From contig PNKH01000003.1 in the NCBI GenBank assembly GCA_013822345.1, forward strand, positions 1-64,000: a stretch of 64,000 bases of DNA, given 5' to 3'. The position numbers and the translations under genes are program-made. The first letter of the stretch is position 1, and every line of letters begins with the position of its first letter. Source of the DNA: Isosphaera sp. Lineage in GTDB: Bacteria; Planctomycetota; Planctomycetia; Gemmatales; Gemmataceae. The notes beneath the pieces were generated by a model. The model was not told the origin of the DNA. It ran no database searches and saw only the letters and a list, made by a program, of their open reading frames with translations. Below, one piece after another: positions 34,287 through 43,276 of the stretch.

Positions 34287-35396
34287 ATGACCCCCGTCTT
34301 CTTCCTCCTCCCCGACCTCGACCCGCACGGGGAGGCGGCCGCGGCCCCGGGCCTGGCCCGGCTCCTCCCGGCCGACGCGTTCCGGGTCGCGGCCGGGGTG
34401 CTCGGGCCGGCCGGCGGCCCGGCCGCGGACGGGCTCCGGGCCGCCGGCGTCGCGGTCCATTCGGTCCCGCTCCGCCACCCGCTCGACGTGACCGGGGCGC
34501 GGCGGCTGCGGCGGGCGGTGCGGGAGTCCGGGGCGGCGGTCGTCCACGCCTGGGGGCCGTCGGCCGTCCGGGCGGCCCGGCTGGTGGTCGCCCGGGACGG
34601 CGGCGGGGGGAACCGGCCGCGGCTGGTGGCCAGTGCCGCGGTCCCCGGGGGCGGGCTCGGCGGGTGGGTGGCGGCCCGGGTGCTGCGGCGGGCGGACCGG
34701 GTGGTCGCCGGGACGTGGGCCGACGGGGAGCGATACCGGCGGCTCGGGGTGCGGGCCGAGCGGCTGACCCGGATCGCCCCGGCCGCCCCGGACCCCGGCC
34801 CGCCGGCGGACCCGGCCGCGGTGTTCGCCGCCCTCGGGGTGCCGCCGGGGTCCCGGCTGCTGGTCGCCGGGGCGAAGGCCGGGCGCGGGGTCGGGCCGCG
34901 GGACGCGGTCGTCGCCTTCGACATGCTCCGGCACGACGCCCGGGACATCCACCTGGCCGTGTTCGGGGCCGGGCCGGCGGCGCCCGCCCTCGACCGGTTC
35001 GCCCGGGCCCTGGCGTTCGACGACTACCGGGTCCGGTTCGCCCCGCCGGCGGCCGACCGGGCGGCCGCCGTCCGGGCGGCGGCGGCGGTGCTGGTGACCG
35101 CCCCGCGCGGCGGGGCGGACGAGGCGCTGGAGGCGATGGCCGCCGGGGTGCCGGTGGTCGGGTGGGCGACCCCGGACCTCGCCGAGGTGGTGGACGACGG
35201 GGTGACCGGGTACCTGGTCCCGCCCGGGGACGCGGCGGCGCTGGCGGCGAGGGGCCGGCTGCTGCTGGCCGACCCGGCCGCGGCCGCCCGGATGGGCGAA
35301 GCCGGGCGGGCCCGGGCCGCGGACCGGTTCCCGGCCGCCCGCGCCGCGGAGCAGTTGGCGCGGCTGTACCTGGAGCTCTCGGAAGAGAAGGAGTGA
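34287..35396 (+). CDS. GT4-like glycosyltransferase
   Basis: A 369-residue GT-B protein. The C-terminal half has SRLLVAGAKAGRG, LAVFGAGPAAP, VLVTAPRGGADEALEAMAAGVPVVGW and VTGYLVPPGDAAAL, the usual nucleotide-sugar binding layout of GT4. The N-terminal half is very Ala/Gly-rich (LLPDLDPHGEAAAAP) and less conserved. Donor and acceptor are unknown. Its TGA stop lies inside the left arm of repeat family J, and it may be cotranscribed with hpt. Confidence 0.8.
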   Translation: MTPVFFLLPDLDPHGEAAAAPGLARLLPADAFRVAAGVLGPAGGPAADGLRAAGVAVHSVPLRHPLDVTGARRLRRAVRESGAAVVHAWGPSAVRAARLVVARDGGGGNRPRLVASAAVPGGGLGGWVAARVLRRADRVVAGTWADGERYRRLGVRAERLTRIAPAAPDPGPPADPAAVFAALGVPPGSRLLVAGAKAGRGVGPRDAVVAFDMLRHDARDIHLAVFGAGPAAPALDRFARALAFDDYRVRFAPPAADRAAAVRAAAAVLVTAPRGGADEALEAMAAGVPVVGWATPDLAEVVDDGVTGYLVPPGDAAALAARGRLLLADPAAAARMGEAGRARAADRFPAARAAEQLARLYLELSEEKE

Positions 35397-35468
35397 GGGG
35401 GTGAAAGGGTGAAGGGGTGACGAAGACATGACTGGTCTTGTCACCCCTTCACCCTTTCACCCCCTCAC
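35393..35468. repeat. 29-bp perfect inverted repeat (family J)
   Basis: The arms at 35393-35421 and 35440-35468 are exact reverse complements. The left arm reads gtgagggggtgaaagggtga, a heptad-like gtgaaagg pattern. The TGA at 35394-35396 ends the glycosyltransferase gene. The element lies between that gene and glgC, in the same direction. Confidence 0.85.
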
Positions 35469-35524
35469 CCCTTCTCTTCCGGAGCGGCCGGCGGCACAAT
35501 GTCGGCACGAACCGGGGGGCGGAC

Positions 35525-36787
35525 ATGCGGGGCGTGCTGACGGTCATCCTGGCGGGCGGGAAGGGGACCCGCCTGGAACCGCTCACCCGGGACCGGGCGA
35601 AGCCGGCCGTCCCGTTCGGCGGGCTGTACCGGATCATCGACTTCACCCTGTCCAACTGCCTGAACAGCGGGCTCCGCCAGGTCCTGGTCGTCACCCAGTT
35701 CAAGTCCCGCAGCCTGGACCGGCACATCCGGGCCGGGTGGGGGTTCCTGTCGACCGAGCTGGGGGAGTCGGTCGAGGTGCTGCCGCCGCAGCAGCGGATC
35801 GACGAGACGTGGTACAAGGGGACGGCCGACGCCGTCTACCAGAACATCTACTCGCTGGAGCGGGAGGACGCCGACCTCGTGCTGATCCTGGCCGGGGACC
35901 ACATCTACAAGATGGACTACGGGGAGATGATCCGGGCCCACCGGGCGAAGGGGGCGGACGTGACCATCGGGTGCATCCCGGTCCCGCTCGCCGAGGTCCG
36001 CCAGTTCGGCATCCTCCGGACCGCGTACGACGACCGGGTGACCGAGTTCCGGGAGAAGCCGCGGGACGCGGAGGAGATGCCGGGGGTGGACGGGCACGCC
36101 CTCGGGTCGATGGGCATCTACGTGTTCAACACCCGGCTGATGTTCGAGCTGCTGTGCCAGGACGCGGCCCGGCCCGGGAGCGACCACGACTTCGGGAAGA
36201 ACATCCTGCCGGGGATGCTGGAGGCCGGGCAGCGGGTGTACGCGTACCGGTTCCGGGACGAGAACCGCAAGGCCGTCCCGTACTGGCGGGACGTCGGGAC
36301 GCTGGACGCGTACTACCAGGCGAACCTGGACCTGACGGCCATCGACCCGGTGCTGAACCTGTACGACGCGTCCTGGCCGATCCGCACCTTCCAGCCGCAG
36401 AACCCGCCGCCGAAGTTCGTGTTCGGGGCGGAGGGGGCGCCGGGCCAGGCCCGCCGCGGGGAGGCCCTGGACAGCGTCGTCTGCTCCGGGTGCATCATCT
36501 CCGGCGGGCAGGTCCGGCGGAGCGTCCTGTCCCCGCGGGTGCGGGTGAACAGCTACGCGGTGGTCGAGGACTCGATCCTCCTGGACGGGGTGGACGTCGG
36601 CCGGTACTGCCGGGTCCGCCGGGCGATCGTCGACAAGGAGGTGAAGCTGCCCGCGTACACCGTGATCGGGTACGACCCGGAGTTCGACCGCCGCCGCGGG
36701 TTCACGATCACCGACAACGGCATCGTGGTGGTGCCGAAGGCCGAGCCGCCGGAGACGTTCCAGGCCCCCAACCCGCTGCCCCACTAG
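35525..36787 (+). CDS. glgC: Glucose-1-phosphate adenylyltransferase
   Basis: GlgC makes ADP-glucose from ATP and glucose-1-P, the committed step of glycogen synthesis. The start at 35525 gives 420 residues opening MRGVLTVILAGGKGTRLEPL, with AKPAVPFGGLYRIIDF, the catalytic region GTADAVYQNIY, LILAGDHIYKMDY, the FREKP loop, DFGKNILP and YWRDVGTLDAYY. The C-terminal left-handed beta-helix has VVCSGCIISGG and VGRYCRVRRAIVDK. Longer frames upstream read through repeat family J and are rejected. No other glycogen gene is in the window. Confidence 0.95.
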   Translation: MRGVLTVILAGGKGTRLEPLTRDRAKPAVPFGGLYRIIDFTLSNCLNSGLRQVLVVTQFKSRSLDRHIRAGWGFLSTELGESVEVLPPQQRIDETWYKGTADAVYQNIYSLEREDADLVLILAGDHIYKMDYGEMIRAHRAKGADVTIGCIPVPLAEVRQFGILRTAYDDRVTEFREKPRDAEEMPGVDGHALGSMGIYVFNTRLMFELLCQDAARPGSDHDFGKNILPGMLEAGQRVYAYRFRDENRKAVPYWRDVGTLDAYYQANLDLTAIDPVLNLYDASWPIRTFQPQNPPPKFVFGAEGAPGQARRGEALDSVVCSGCIISGGQVRRSVLSPRVRVNSYAVVEDSILLDGVDVGRYCRVRRAIVDKEVKLPAYTVIGYDPEFDRRRGFTITDNGIVVVPKAEPPETFQAPNPLPH

Positions 36788-36809
36788 GGATGGCACCGGC
36801 CCGTCCGTG

Positions 36810-36920
36810 TCGGCCGCCAGGGGTTCCGGCCCCGCCCTTCGGGCAGGACCTCCACCCCTGGCGGGCGCACGCGGACGGCCGGGGCCGCAACCCCTGGCGG
36901 GCGCACACGTGAACCCCGGC
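36810..36920. repeat. Repeat related to family B, imperfect palindrome
   Basis: This stretch repeats the phrase ccaggggttccggcc and its complement (acccctggcgggcg, twice), as also seen near 3170-3190. The arms are imperfect and partly duplicated. It fills the 160-bp gap between glgC and the next gene. No coding signal was seen. Confidence 0.55.
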
Positions 36921-36948
36921 GGCGATCCGCCACTGACCCGAGGTCTCC

Positions 36949-37434
36949 ATGCTCCGACTCGCACTGCCGGCCCTCCCCCTCGCCCTCCTCGCCGCCACCG
37001 CCCCGGCCGCCGACGAGGCGAAGGGCGACAAGGTCGAGTACGCCGCCTACCCGGACTACTTCGAGAAGAACACCGCCGGGCTGAAGGGCGAGGCGTCGCA
37101 CCTGGCGTTCGCGGACAAGGACGCGTTCGCCAAGGTGTTCGCCCTGCGGCCGCCGCTGATGGGCGGGAAGAAGGCCGTGCCGGTGCCGGACGCGGCGTTC
37201 GGCAAGCAGGCGGTGGTCGCGGTGGTCAAGCGCGGCAACGCCGTCACCACCTACGCGGTCGAGAAGGTGACGGCCGACGGGGAGACGTTGTACGTGCAGT
37301 ACAAGGCGGAGGCGGGGAAGCCGGGCACCGCGACGTTCGCCAGCCCGCTGGTCGTCGCCGCCGACAAGGGGAAGGCGAAGAAGGTGGTGTTCGTGGAGAA
37401 CGGCAAGACCGTCGGCGAGGCGGAGCTGAAGTAG
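36949..37434 (+). CDS. Hypothetical secreted protein, 161 residues
   Basis: ATG 36949 follows a gaggt site. A signal peptide (MLRLALPALPLALLAATAPAA) is clear. The mature part contains FADKDAFAKVFALRPPL, VVAVVKRGNAVTTYAVEKV and LVVAADKGKAKKVVFVENGK, probably a small beta-rich domain. I do not recognise the family. Its TAG stop at 37432-37434 is the first triplet of palindrome family D. Confidence 0.7.
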   Translation: MLRLALPALPLALLAATAPAADEAKGDKVEYAAYPDYFEKNTAGLKGEASHLAFADKDAFAKVFALRPPLMGGKKAVPVPDAAFGKQAVVAVVKRGNAVTTYAVEKVTADGETLYVQYKAEAGKPGTATFASPLVVAADKGKAKKVVFVENGKTVGEAELK

Positions 37435-37525
37435 GGTGGGCCGGGGCCGGGCTTTGACGGCCGAGTCCCACCACCGCCCCGCGTGGTGGGACTCGCCGGC
37501 GAGGCACCGGCTCGGCCCACCCTAC
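37432..37525. repeat. Inverted repeat family D, copy 2
   Basis: The element starts tagggtgggccg at 37432 and ends with the complement cggcccaccctac at 37525. The central part differs from copy 1. The first TAG ends the upstream gene, and the complementary TAG at 37522-37524 ends the convergent NUDIX gene, so one palindrome supplies both stop codons. Confidence 0.85.
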
Positions 37526-38037
37526 CCGCGGTTCATCCGCTCCCACAGCAGCAGCGCCGTGACCGTCTTCGCGTCCTTGACCTCGCCCGCCAGGCACATC
37601 CGCACCGCCTCGTCGAACCCCAGCACCACCGGGTGGAGGTCCTCGTCCGGCTCCGGCCGGGCCGGGCCGGGGGTCAGGTCCTCGGCGACGAACAGGTGGA
37701 GCTTCTCGTCCAGCACCCCGGGCGACGCGTACAGGTAACCCAAACTCCGCCACCTCGCCGCCGCGTAACCGGTCTCCTCGGCCAGTTCGCGCTCGGCACA
37801 CGCCTGCAGCGCCTCGCCCGGCTCGACCGTCCCGGCCGGCAGCTCCCACAGCGTCTCCCCGACCACCCACCGGTGGTTCCGGAGGAGCACCACCCGCCCG
37901 GCGTCGAGCACCGGGAGGATGACCACCGCCCCGGGGTGGAGGATCACGTCCCGGCGGACGACGGTGCCGTCGGCGGCGGTGGTGGTGTCCACCGCGACCC
38001 GGATCTTCCGCCCGACGTGGACGACCTCGCGCGGCAT
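37522..38037 (-). CDS. NUDIX hydrolase (ADP-ribose pyrophosphatase-like)
   Basis: A 171-residue NUDIX enzyme. The NUDIX box is complete: GTVEPGEALQACAERELAEE followed by TGY. Upstream, VVILPVLDAGRVVLLRNHRW and ETLWELPAG match ADP-ribose pyrophosphatases, which cleave ADP-ribose to AMP and ribose-5-P. Downstream, SPGVLDEKLHLFVAEDL is also typical of that group. The frame extends far upstream, but ATG 38037 begins the conserved part. Its TAG stop lies in repeat family D. Confidence 0.9.
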   Translation of the reverse strand: MPREVVHVGRKIRVAVDTTTAADGTVVRRDVILHPGAVVILPVLDAGRVVLLRNHRWVVGETLWELPAGTVEPGEALQACAERELAEETGYAAARWRSLGYLYASPGVLDEKLHLFVAEDLTPGPARPEPDEDLHPVVLGFDEAVRMCLAGEVKDAKTVTALLLWERMNRG

Positions 38038-38137
38038 CGTTACCCCCCGCGGCCCGCGGAATTGCGACGGCCCCCCGGCGAGGGTAGGATAGACCGCGTC
38101 CGCCGGCAACCCGCCGGGGGGTCCGAGCGAGGTTGCG

Positions 38138-39352
38138 ATGCGCGACCCGATGGCCTGGTCCGTCCCGCTGTTCCGGGCGTTCGGCATCCCGGTCCGGGTC
38201 CACGTCTTCTTCTTCGTCGTCACCCTCGGGCTGTTCCTCCGCCAGATCTCCGTCGGTGGGAAGGACAACCCGTTCCTCTGGTACGACGTCCTGCTGTTCA
38301 CCGTCGTCCTGCTGTTCGCGGTCATCCTGTTGCACGAGTTCGGGCACTGCTTCGGGGCCCGGGCGGTCGGCGGGGATGCGAAGGAGGTGCTGATCTGGCC
38401 GCTCGGCGGGCTGGCGTCCGTCGACGTCCCGCACACCCCGCGGGCGAACTTCATCGCCACCGCCGCCGGCCCGTTCGTGAACGTCCTGATCTGCCTGGGC
38501 TGCCTCGCCGGGCTGGCCGCCGGCGGGTTCCTGCCGAACGCGAACCCGCTCGCCGACCCGTACGTCTGTGACACGTACAACTTCCGGGACGGGCGGACGT
38601 ACACCGCCCCGTACGGGCTGCGGCTGTACAAGTCCGGGACCGCCGAGGCGGTCCCGACCCCGATGGACGTGTACCAGAGGCTGGCCAAGGACGCCGGGCT
38701 GGCCCGGAGCCGGGTGTCGTTCGCGGACAAGCCGGAGACGAACGCCCGGCTGGCCGAGGAGGCGGCCGCGCGCGGGGAGGAGCGGGCCCTGGCCCCGCCG
38801 CTGGCGGTGTGGCTGAACCGCACCTTCCAGCTGAGCTGGCTGCTGCTCCTGTTCAACCTGATCCCGGCGTACCCGCTCGACGGCGGCCGCCTCCTCCAGT
38901 CGGTCGTCTGGGCCCGGGCCGACTACCGCCGCGGGGTGACCGTCGCCGCGTACACCGGGTTCGCGTTCGCGGTGGTGTTCCTGGTCGTGTCGATCTGGTG
39001 GACCGAGCCGCTGTTCATGGGCCTGGCCCTGTTCATGCTGTACGAGTCGTCGATGGCCCTGCACCGGCTGGAGGCCGACGACGGCCCGTTCGGGTACGAC
39101 TTCTCGGCCGGGTACACCAGCCTGGAGAAGGACGACCCGCCGCCGCGGCCGAAGAAGCCGGGGTGGTTCGCCCGGTGGAGGCAGGCCCGCCGGGCCCGGC
39201 GGCTGCAGCGCGAGGCGGAGGAGCGGCGGCTGGAGGAGGAGCGGACGGACCAGCTCCTGGAGAAGATCGCCCGGGCCGGGAAGGACTCGCTGACCGACGA
39301 GGAGCGGCGGTTCCTGGAGCGGGTCAGCGCCCGCAAGCGGAACATGTCGTAG
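38138..39352 (+). CDS. M50 (site-2 type) membrane metalloprotease
   Basis: A 404-residue intramembrane zinc protease. The zinc motif is HEFGH (in VILLHEFGHCFGARAVGG), and the second zinc ligand is in NLIPAYPLDGGRLLQS. Membrane segments occur around 20-35, 48-65, 105-130, 225-245 and 270-310. The Arg/Glu-rich C-terminal tail (RRARRLQREAEERRLEEERT) probably forms a cytoplasmic coiled coil. Such proteases cut membrane-bound regulators, and the substrate here is unknown. It is divergent from the NUDIX gene. Confidence 0.9.
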   Translation: MRDPMAWSVPLFRAFGIPVRVHVFFFVVTLGLFLRQISVGGKDNPFLWYDVLLFTVVLLFAVILLHEFGHCFGARAVGGDAKEVLIWPLGGLASVDVPHTPRANFIATAAGPFVNVLICLGCLAGLAAGGFLPNANPLADPYVCDTYNFRDGRTYTAPYGLRLYKSGTAEAVPTPMDVYQRLAKDAGLARSRVSFADKPETNARLAEEAAARGEERALAPPLAVWLNRTFQLSWLLLLFNLIPAYPLDGGRLLQSVVWARADYRRGVTVAAYTGFAFAVVFLVVSIWWTEPLFMGLALFMLYESSMALHRLEADDGPFGYDFSAGYTSLEKDDPPPRPKKPGWFARWRQARRARRLQREAEERRLEEERTDQLLEKIARAGKDSLTDEERRFLERVSARKRNMS

Positions 39353-39361
39353 AACAGACAC

Positions 39362-39450
39362 CCCGTTTAGCCGCGACGCGGAGTCCTCGGAGCGGAGCGC
39401 GAGCCACCCGCCCGCGCTCCGCTCCGAGGACTCCGCGTCGCGGCTACGCG
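39362..39450. repeat. Inverted repeat family F, copy 2
   Basis: The left arm from 39362 (cccgtttagccgcgacgcgg) and the right arm ending at about 39446 match the copy inside the ketopantoate reductase gene. It lies between the M50 protease and hisS genes. The hisS ribosome site follows directly, so the element forms most of the hisS leader. Confidence 0.8.
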
Positions 39451-39465
39451 GTTCGGAGGACCCGC

Positions 39466-40806
39466 GTGCCGCCGCTCATCACCCCGCGGACCCTGTCCGG
39501 GTTCCGGGACTACCTGCCGGACGTGATGCTCGCCCGGGAGCGGGTCCTCCAGACCGCGCGCGAGGTGTACCGCTCCTACGGGTTCACCCCGATCGACACC
39601 CCGGCGTGCGAGGCGCTGGACGTCCTCCTCGGGAAGGGCGGGGACGAGTCGGATAAGTTGGTGTACCGGGTGCTGAGCGCGAAGGGCGACAAGGCGGAGA
39701 TGGGGCTGCGGTTCGACCTGACGGTCCCGTTCGCCCGGTTCGCGGCGCAGTACGCGAACGACCTCGGGACGCCGTTCAAGCGGTACGCGATGGGCCCGGT
39801 GTGGCGCGGCGAGCGGCCGGGCCAGGGCCGGTACCGCGAGTTCTGGCAGTGCGACTTCGACACCATCGGCACCACCGCGAACGCCGCCGACATCGAGACA
39901 GCGCTCGTCATCAACGACCTGTTCACGGCGCTCGGGTTCGACCGGTTCGAGGTGCGGGTCAACAACCGGCTGCTGCTGAACGGCCTGCTGGAGCGGAACG
40001 GGGTGGCGGACAAGGCCGGGCCGCTGCTGCGGTCGCTCGACAAGCTGCCGAAGGTCGGCCGCGAGAAGGTGGTCGAGGAGATGGTGGCGGAGGCCGGGGT
40101 GACGGCCGGGCAGGCGGCGGCGGTGCTGGACCTGGCGGAGACGACCGGGACGAATGCCGAGGTGCTGGACCGGGTCGAGCAGTTCTTCGACGGCTCGCCG
40201 AGCGAGAAGGCGGCGGAGGGGGTCCGGCGGCTGCGGGAGCTGCTGGCGGTGGGGGCCGCGGCGGGGGTGCCGGCCGGCCGGTTCCGGGTCGACCTGAGCA
40301 TCGCCCGCGGCCTCGACTACTACACCGGCACCATCTACGAGACGTTCCTGACGGACCTTCCCGGGATCGGCAGCGTGTGCAGCGGCGGGCGGTACGACAA
40401 CCTCGCCGGACTGTTCACGAAGCAGGTGCTGCCGGGGGTCGGGGCGTCGCTCGGGGTGGACCGGTTGGTCGCCGCGATGGAGGCGCTGAAGCACCCGTGG
40501 CTGACCGGCCGGACGACGCCGGCGGAGGTGCTGGTGGTGAACTTCGACGCCGCCCGGCTCGGCGACTACCAGCGGGTGGCGCGGCTGCTGCGGGCGGCGG
40601 GGCTGAGCGTCGAGGTGTACCCGGACAAGCCGGGGAAGGTCGGGCCGCAGTTGGGGTACGCCGAGAAGCGCGGGTTCCGGGCGGCGGTGATCGCCGGCCC
40701 GGCGGAGTTCGCGGCCGGCGTCTGGAAGGTGAAGGACCTGGCGAAGCGCGAGGAGGTCGCCGTCCCGGAGGCGGACCTGGCGGCCCGGGTCAAGGCCCTC
40801 GCTTAG
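39466..40806 (+). CDS. hisS: Histidine--tRNA ligase
   Basis: HisRS charges tRNA-His. The start is GTG 39466 with ggagga at 39455-39460, giving 446 residues. The N-terminus reads TLSGFRDYLP. Class II motif 2 lies in YAMGPVWRGERPGQGRYREFWQCDFDTIG, histidine motif A is RGLDYYTGTIYE, and the motif 3 region is GVGASLGVDRL. The C-terminal anticodon domain follows. Its TAG stop (40804-40806) belongs to a shortened family F repeat arm. Confidence 0.95.
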   Translation: MPPLITPRTLSGFRDYLPDVMLARERVLQTAREVYRSYGFTPIDTPACEALDVLLGKGGDESDKLVYRVLSAKGDKAEMGLRFDLTVPFARFAAQYANDLGTPFKRYAMGPVWRGERPGQGRYREFWQCDFDTIGTTANAADIETALVINDLFTALGFDRFEVRVNNRLLLNGLLERNGVADKAGPLLRSLDKLPKVGREKVVEEMVAEAGVTAGQAAAVLDLAETTGTNAEVLDRVEQFFDGSPSEKAAEGVRRLRELLAVGAAAGVPAGRFRVDLSIARGLDYYTGTIYETFLTDLPGIGSVCSGGRYDNLAGLFTKQVLPGVGASLGVDRLVAAMEALKHPWLTGRTTPAEVLVVNFDAARLGDYQRVARLLRAAGLSVEVYPDKPGKVGPQLGYAEKRGFRAAVIAGPAEFAAGVWKVKDLAKREEVAVPEADLAARVKALA

Positions 40807-40830
40807 CCGCGACGCGGAGCGGAGCGCGAC
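40803..40830. repeat. Shortened single arm of repeat family F
   Basis: The sequence ttagccgcgacgcggagcgg matches the family F arm but lacks 9 internal bases (tcctcggag), a deletion between direct copies of cggag. Only one arm remains. It supplies the hisS stop codon TAG and runs almost to the ATG of the next gene. Confidence 0.75.
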
Positions 40831-40833
40831 CGG

Positions 40834-41400
40834 ATGAACCGCGACAACCACTACGAGGCGGCGTTCGAGGCGTTCCTCCGGGACCGCGGGTCGGCCGTCG
40901 TCCCGGTGGACGAGGCGAAGCGGAACCAACTCGACGACGAGAGCACCAAGTCGCCGGACTTCCTCGTCGTCGGCCCGGGCGACGTCCGGCTCGTCGCCGA
41001 CGTGAAGGGCCGGCGGTTCCCCGGCGGGTCGGCCGCGAAGCCCCGGATGGTCTGGCAGAACTGGTGCGACCGGGACGACATCGACGCCCTCGACCGGTGG
41101 GCGGCCCGGCTCGGGACCGGGTTCCGCGGGGTGCTCGCGTTCGTCTACCACGTCCTGCCGCGGGTCGCCCTGCCGGCCGACACCCCCGACCTGTTCACCC
41201 ACCGCGACCGGGTCTACCTGGTCCGCGGGGTGTCGGCGGTCGAGTACCGGGCGGCGATGGCCCCGCGGAGCAGGAAGTGGGGCACCGTTCACCTGCCGGC
41301 GGCCGCGTTCCGGGAGGCGGTGCGGCCGTTCTCGCACTTCCTCACCCCGGCGACGGTAGAATGGAAGGCCGCCCGCGCCCCCACCCCGTCCGCGTCATGA
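40834..41400 (+). CDS. HYExAFE-motif protein with PD-(D/E)XK-like core
   Basis: The 188-residue protein opens MNRDNHYEAAFEAFLRDRG, the motif that names the HYExAFE family of planctomycetes. The following SPDFLVVG and VRLVADVKGRRF give the D-x(n)-D-V-K pattern of PD-(D/E)XK nuclease folds, with Lys in the catalytic position. No function is established. The last bases overlap the start of the next gene (ATGA), so the two are probably translated together. Confidence 0.75.
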   Translation: MNRDNHYEAAFEAFLRDRGSAVVPVDEAKRNQLDDESTKSPDFLVVGPGDVRLVADVKGRRFPGGSAAKPRMVWQNWCDRDDIDALDRWAARLGTGFRGVLAFVYHVLPRVALPADTPDLFTHRDRVYLVRGVSAVEYRAAMAPRSRKWGTVHLPAAAFREAVRPFSHFLTPATVEWKAARAPTPSAS

Positions 41401-42194
41401 CGCCGCTCCGCATCGGGATCGTCGCCGAGTCCACCGGGCTGCCGCTCCGGGCGGCCCTCACCCACGCCGCCCGGATGGCGTCGCAGGGGGTGCAGGTCGA
41501 TGCCGTCGGGGATGTCAGCCCCGACGCCCTCGGCGAGACCGGCCGGCGCGAGTTCCGCAACCTCCTCCGGTCGTTCGGCCAGGACCTGGCGGCCCTCCAC
41601 GTCCCGCTCCGCCGCGGGCTCGACGCCGCCGAGAACCTCCAGCCGCGCCTCGACCACCTCCGGAAGGTGATGCAGCTCGCCTTCGACCTCGGCTGTCGGC
41701 GGGTCGTGGTGCCGTTCCCGCCGGTCCCGGACGACCCCGCCGCCCCGCGGGCGGTGACGCTCCGCGAGTCGCTGCTGGCGCTGGCGGCCCACGGCGACCG
41801 GGTCGGGACGGTGCTCGCCGTGGAGGTCGGGTACGACCCCGGGGAGAAGGTGCGCGACTACCTCGCCGGGTTCGACACCGGCAGCCTGAAGGTGACCTAC
41901 GACCCGGCGAACCTGCTGGTCCACGGGCACGACCCGGTCGCCAGCCTCCACCCGCTGAAGGGGTACGTGGCCCACGTCCACGCCCGGGACGCCCGCCGGG
42001 CCGGACTGAGCCGGGGGCTGCAGGAGGTGCCGGTCGGGGCCGGGGACGTGGACTGGATGGCCCTCACCGCGACGCTCCAGGTACTGGAGTTCGACGGGTA
42101 CCTGGTGGTCGAGCGGGAGCAGGGCGACGACAAGCCCGCGGACGTGGCCGCCGGGGTGAAGTTCCTCCGCCGGTTCGGGGCGCCGGTCGGGTGA
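41397..42194 (+). CDS. Sugar phosphate isomerase/epimerase-like TIM barrel
   Basis: A 265-residue xylose-isomerase-like TIM-barrel protein. Likely metal ligands lie at AVEVGYDPGE (Glu), VTYDPANLLVHGHDP (Asp/Asn), VAHVHARDA (His) and LVVEREQG (Glu). The start ATG 41397 overlaps the HYExAFE stop by four bases. The family epimerises or isomerises various sugars and cyclitols, and the substrate cannot be read here. Repeat family G follows the stop codon. Confidence 0.8.
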   Translation: MTPLRIGIVAESTGLPLRAALTHAARMASQGVQVDAVGDVSPDALGETGRREFRNLLRSFGQDLAALHVPLRRGLDAAENLQPRLDHLRKVMQLAFDLGCRRVVVPFPPVPDDPAAPRAVTLRESLLALAAHGDRVGTVLAVEVGYDPGEKVRDYLAGFDTGSLKVTYDPANLLVHGHDPVASLHPLKGYVAHVHARDARRAGLSRGLQEVPVGAGDVDWMALTATLQVLEFDGYLVVEREQGDDKPADVAAGVKFLRRFGAPVG

Positions 42195-42200
42195 CCGGGT

Positions 42201-42265
42201 CGTCCGAGCCGGAAGCGTGAGCGACGGAAAGCCAAGACCCGTCGCTCGCGCTTCCGGCTCGGACG
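42201..42265. repeat. Inverted repeat family G, copy 2
   Basis: The 27-base arms at 42201-42227 and 42239-42265 carry one mismatch and share gtccgagccggaagcgtgag with copy 1. The element lies between convergent genes (isomerase and esterase), as expected for a two-way terminator. Confidence 0.8.
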
Positions 42266-42269
42266 GAGC

Positions 42270-43142
42270 TCACTTCACCCCGCGCCACAGCCACCGCAGG
42301 GCGTCCGGCAGCGTCGCCCCGCCGTGCCTCCCGTTGTGCGCCCCGTCCCCGTACACCAGCTTGTAGTCGTACTCCATGTGCCGCAGGGCCGCGGCCATCG
42401 CCCGGTTCGCCAGCGGCCAGTTCCCGTGCAGGTTGTCCAGGTCCCCGCCCCCGTCCTGCAGGTACACCCGGACCGGCTTCCGCTCCGTCTTCCGGATCAG
42501 CCCCGGGTACACGTCCCCGCCGCGGATGTTGGTGAAGCTGCCGATGTGCGACAAGACCTTCCCGAACCGGTCCGGCCGCTCCCACGCGGCGGTGAACGCG
42601 CAGATCCCGCCGGAGCTCGCCCCGCAGATCGCCCGCGACGCCGGGTCGTCCCGGAACTTCACCGTCTTCGCCACCTCCGGCAGGATCTCGGTCTCCAGGA
42701 ACCGGACGTACGCGTCGGACGGGGTGTCGTACTCGAAGCTCCGGTTCGACCGCCAGTCCTTCTCCTCCTTGCCCGGCGTCGGGAACTTCCCCGGGTTGAC
42801 GAACACGCCGACGGTGACCGGCATCTCGCCCTTGTGGATCAGGTTGTCGAACACGACCGGGGCGCGGTACTGGCCCTTCTCGTTCGCGTAGGTCGCCCCG
42901 TCCTGGAAGACCATCAGGCAGGCCGGCGTCTTCCCGTCGTACTTCGCCGGGACGTACACCCAGTAGTCCCGCTCGGTCCCCTCGAACACCTTCGATGTCT
43001 TCCACCGGTGCTGGGTCACCTTCCCCTTCGGCACGTCCGGGTGCGGGACCGAGTCCGGGCCGTGGGCGTAGTCGTCGGCGGCCGGGGCCGCGGAGCAGAC
43101 GAGCAGGGCGGCCAGGCCGGCGGCCGGGAGGAGGCGGGGCAT
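42270..43142 (-). CDS. Secreted esterase D-like alpha/beta hydrolase
   Basis: The start at 43142 gives 290 residues with a signal peptide ([21 protein letters not shown]). The fold matches enterochelin esterase/IroE-type hydrolases: [24 protein letters not shown], the nucleophile elbow GASSGG, and the catalytic His near the end in [10 protein letters not shown]. The substrate may be an acylated sugar or siderophore-like ester. It is exported. Confidence 0.85.
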   Translation of the reverse strand: MPRLLPAAGLAALLVCSAAPAADDYAHGPDSVPHPDVPKGKVTQHRWKTSKVFEGTERDYWVYVPAKYDGKTPACLMVFQDGATYANEKGQYRAPVVFDNLIHKGEMPVTVGVFVNPGKFPTPGKEEKDWRSNRSFEYDTPSDAYVRFLETEILPEVAKTVKFRDDPASRAICGASSGGICAFTAAWERPDRFGKVLSHIGSFTNIRGGDVYPGLIRKTERKPVRVYLQDGGGDLDNLHGNWPLANRAMAAALRHMEYDYKLVYGDGAHNGRHGGATLPDALRWLWRGVK

Positions 43143-43276
43143 GGGGGGACCTCGGGGTGGGACGACCGGGGGCGCGACCGGGTTACAATACCCCGGGTGG
43201 CCGCCCGCGTCCTTGCCCCGCCCCGGGGGTGGCCTAAGAGTACCCGTAGCCCCGCCCACCGCCCGGAGCCCCGGTG

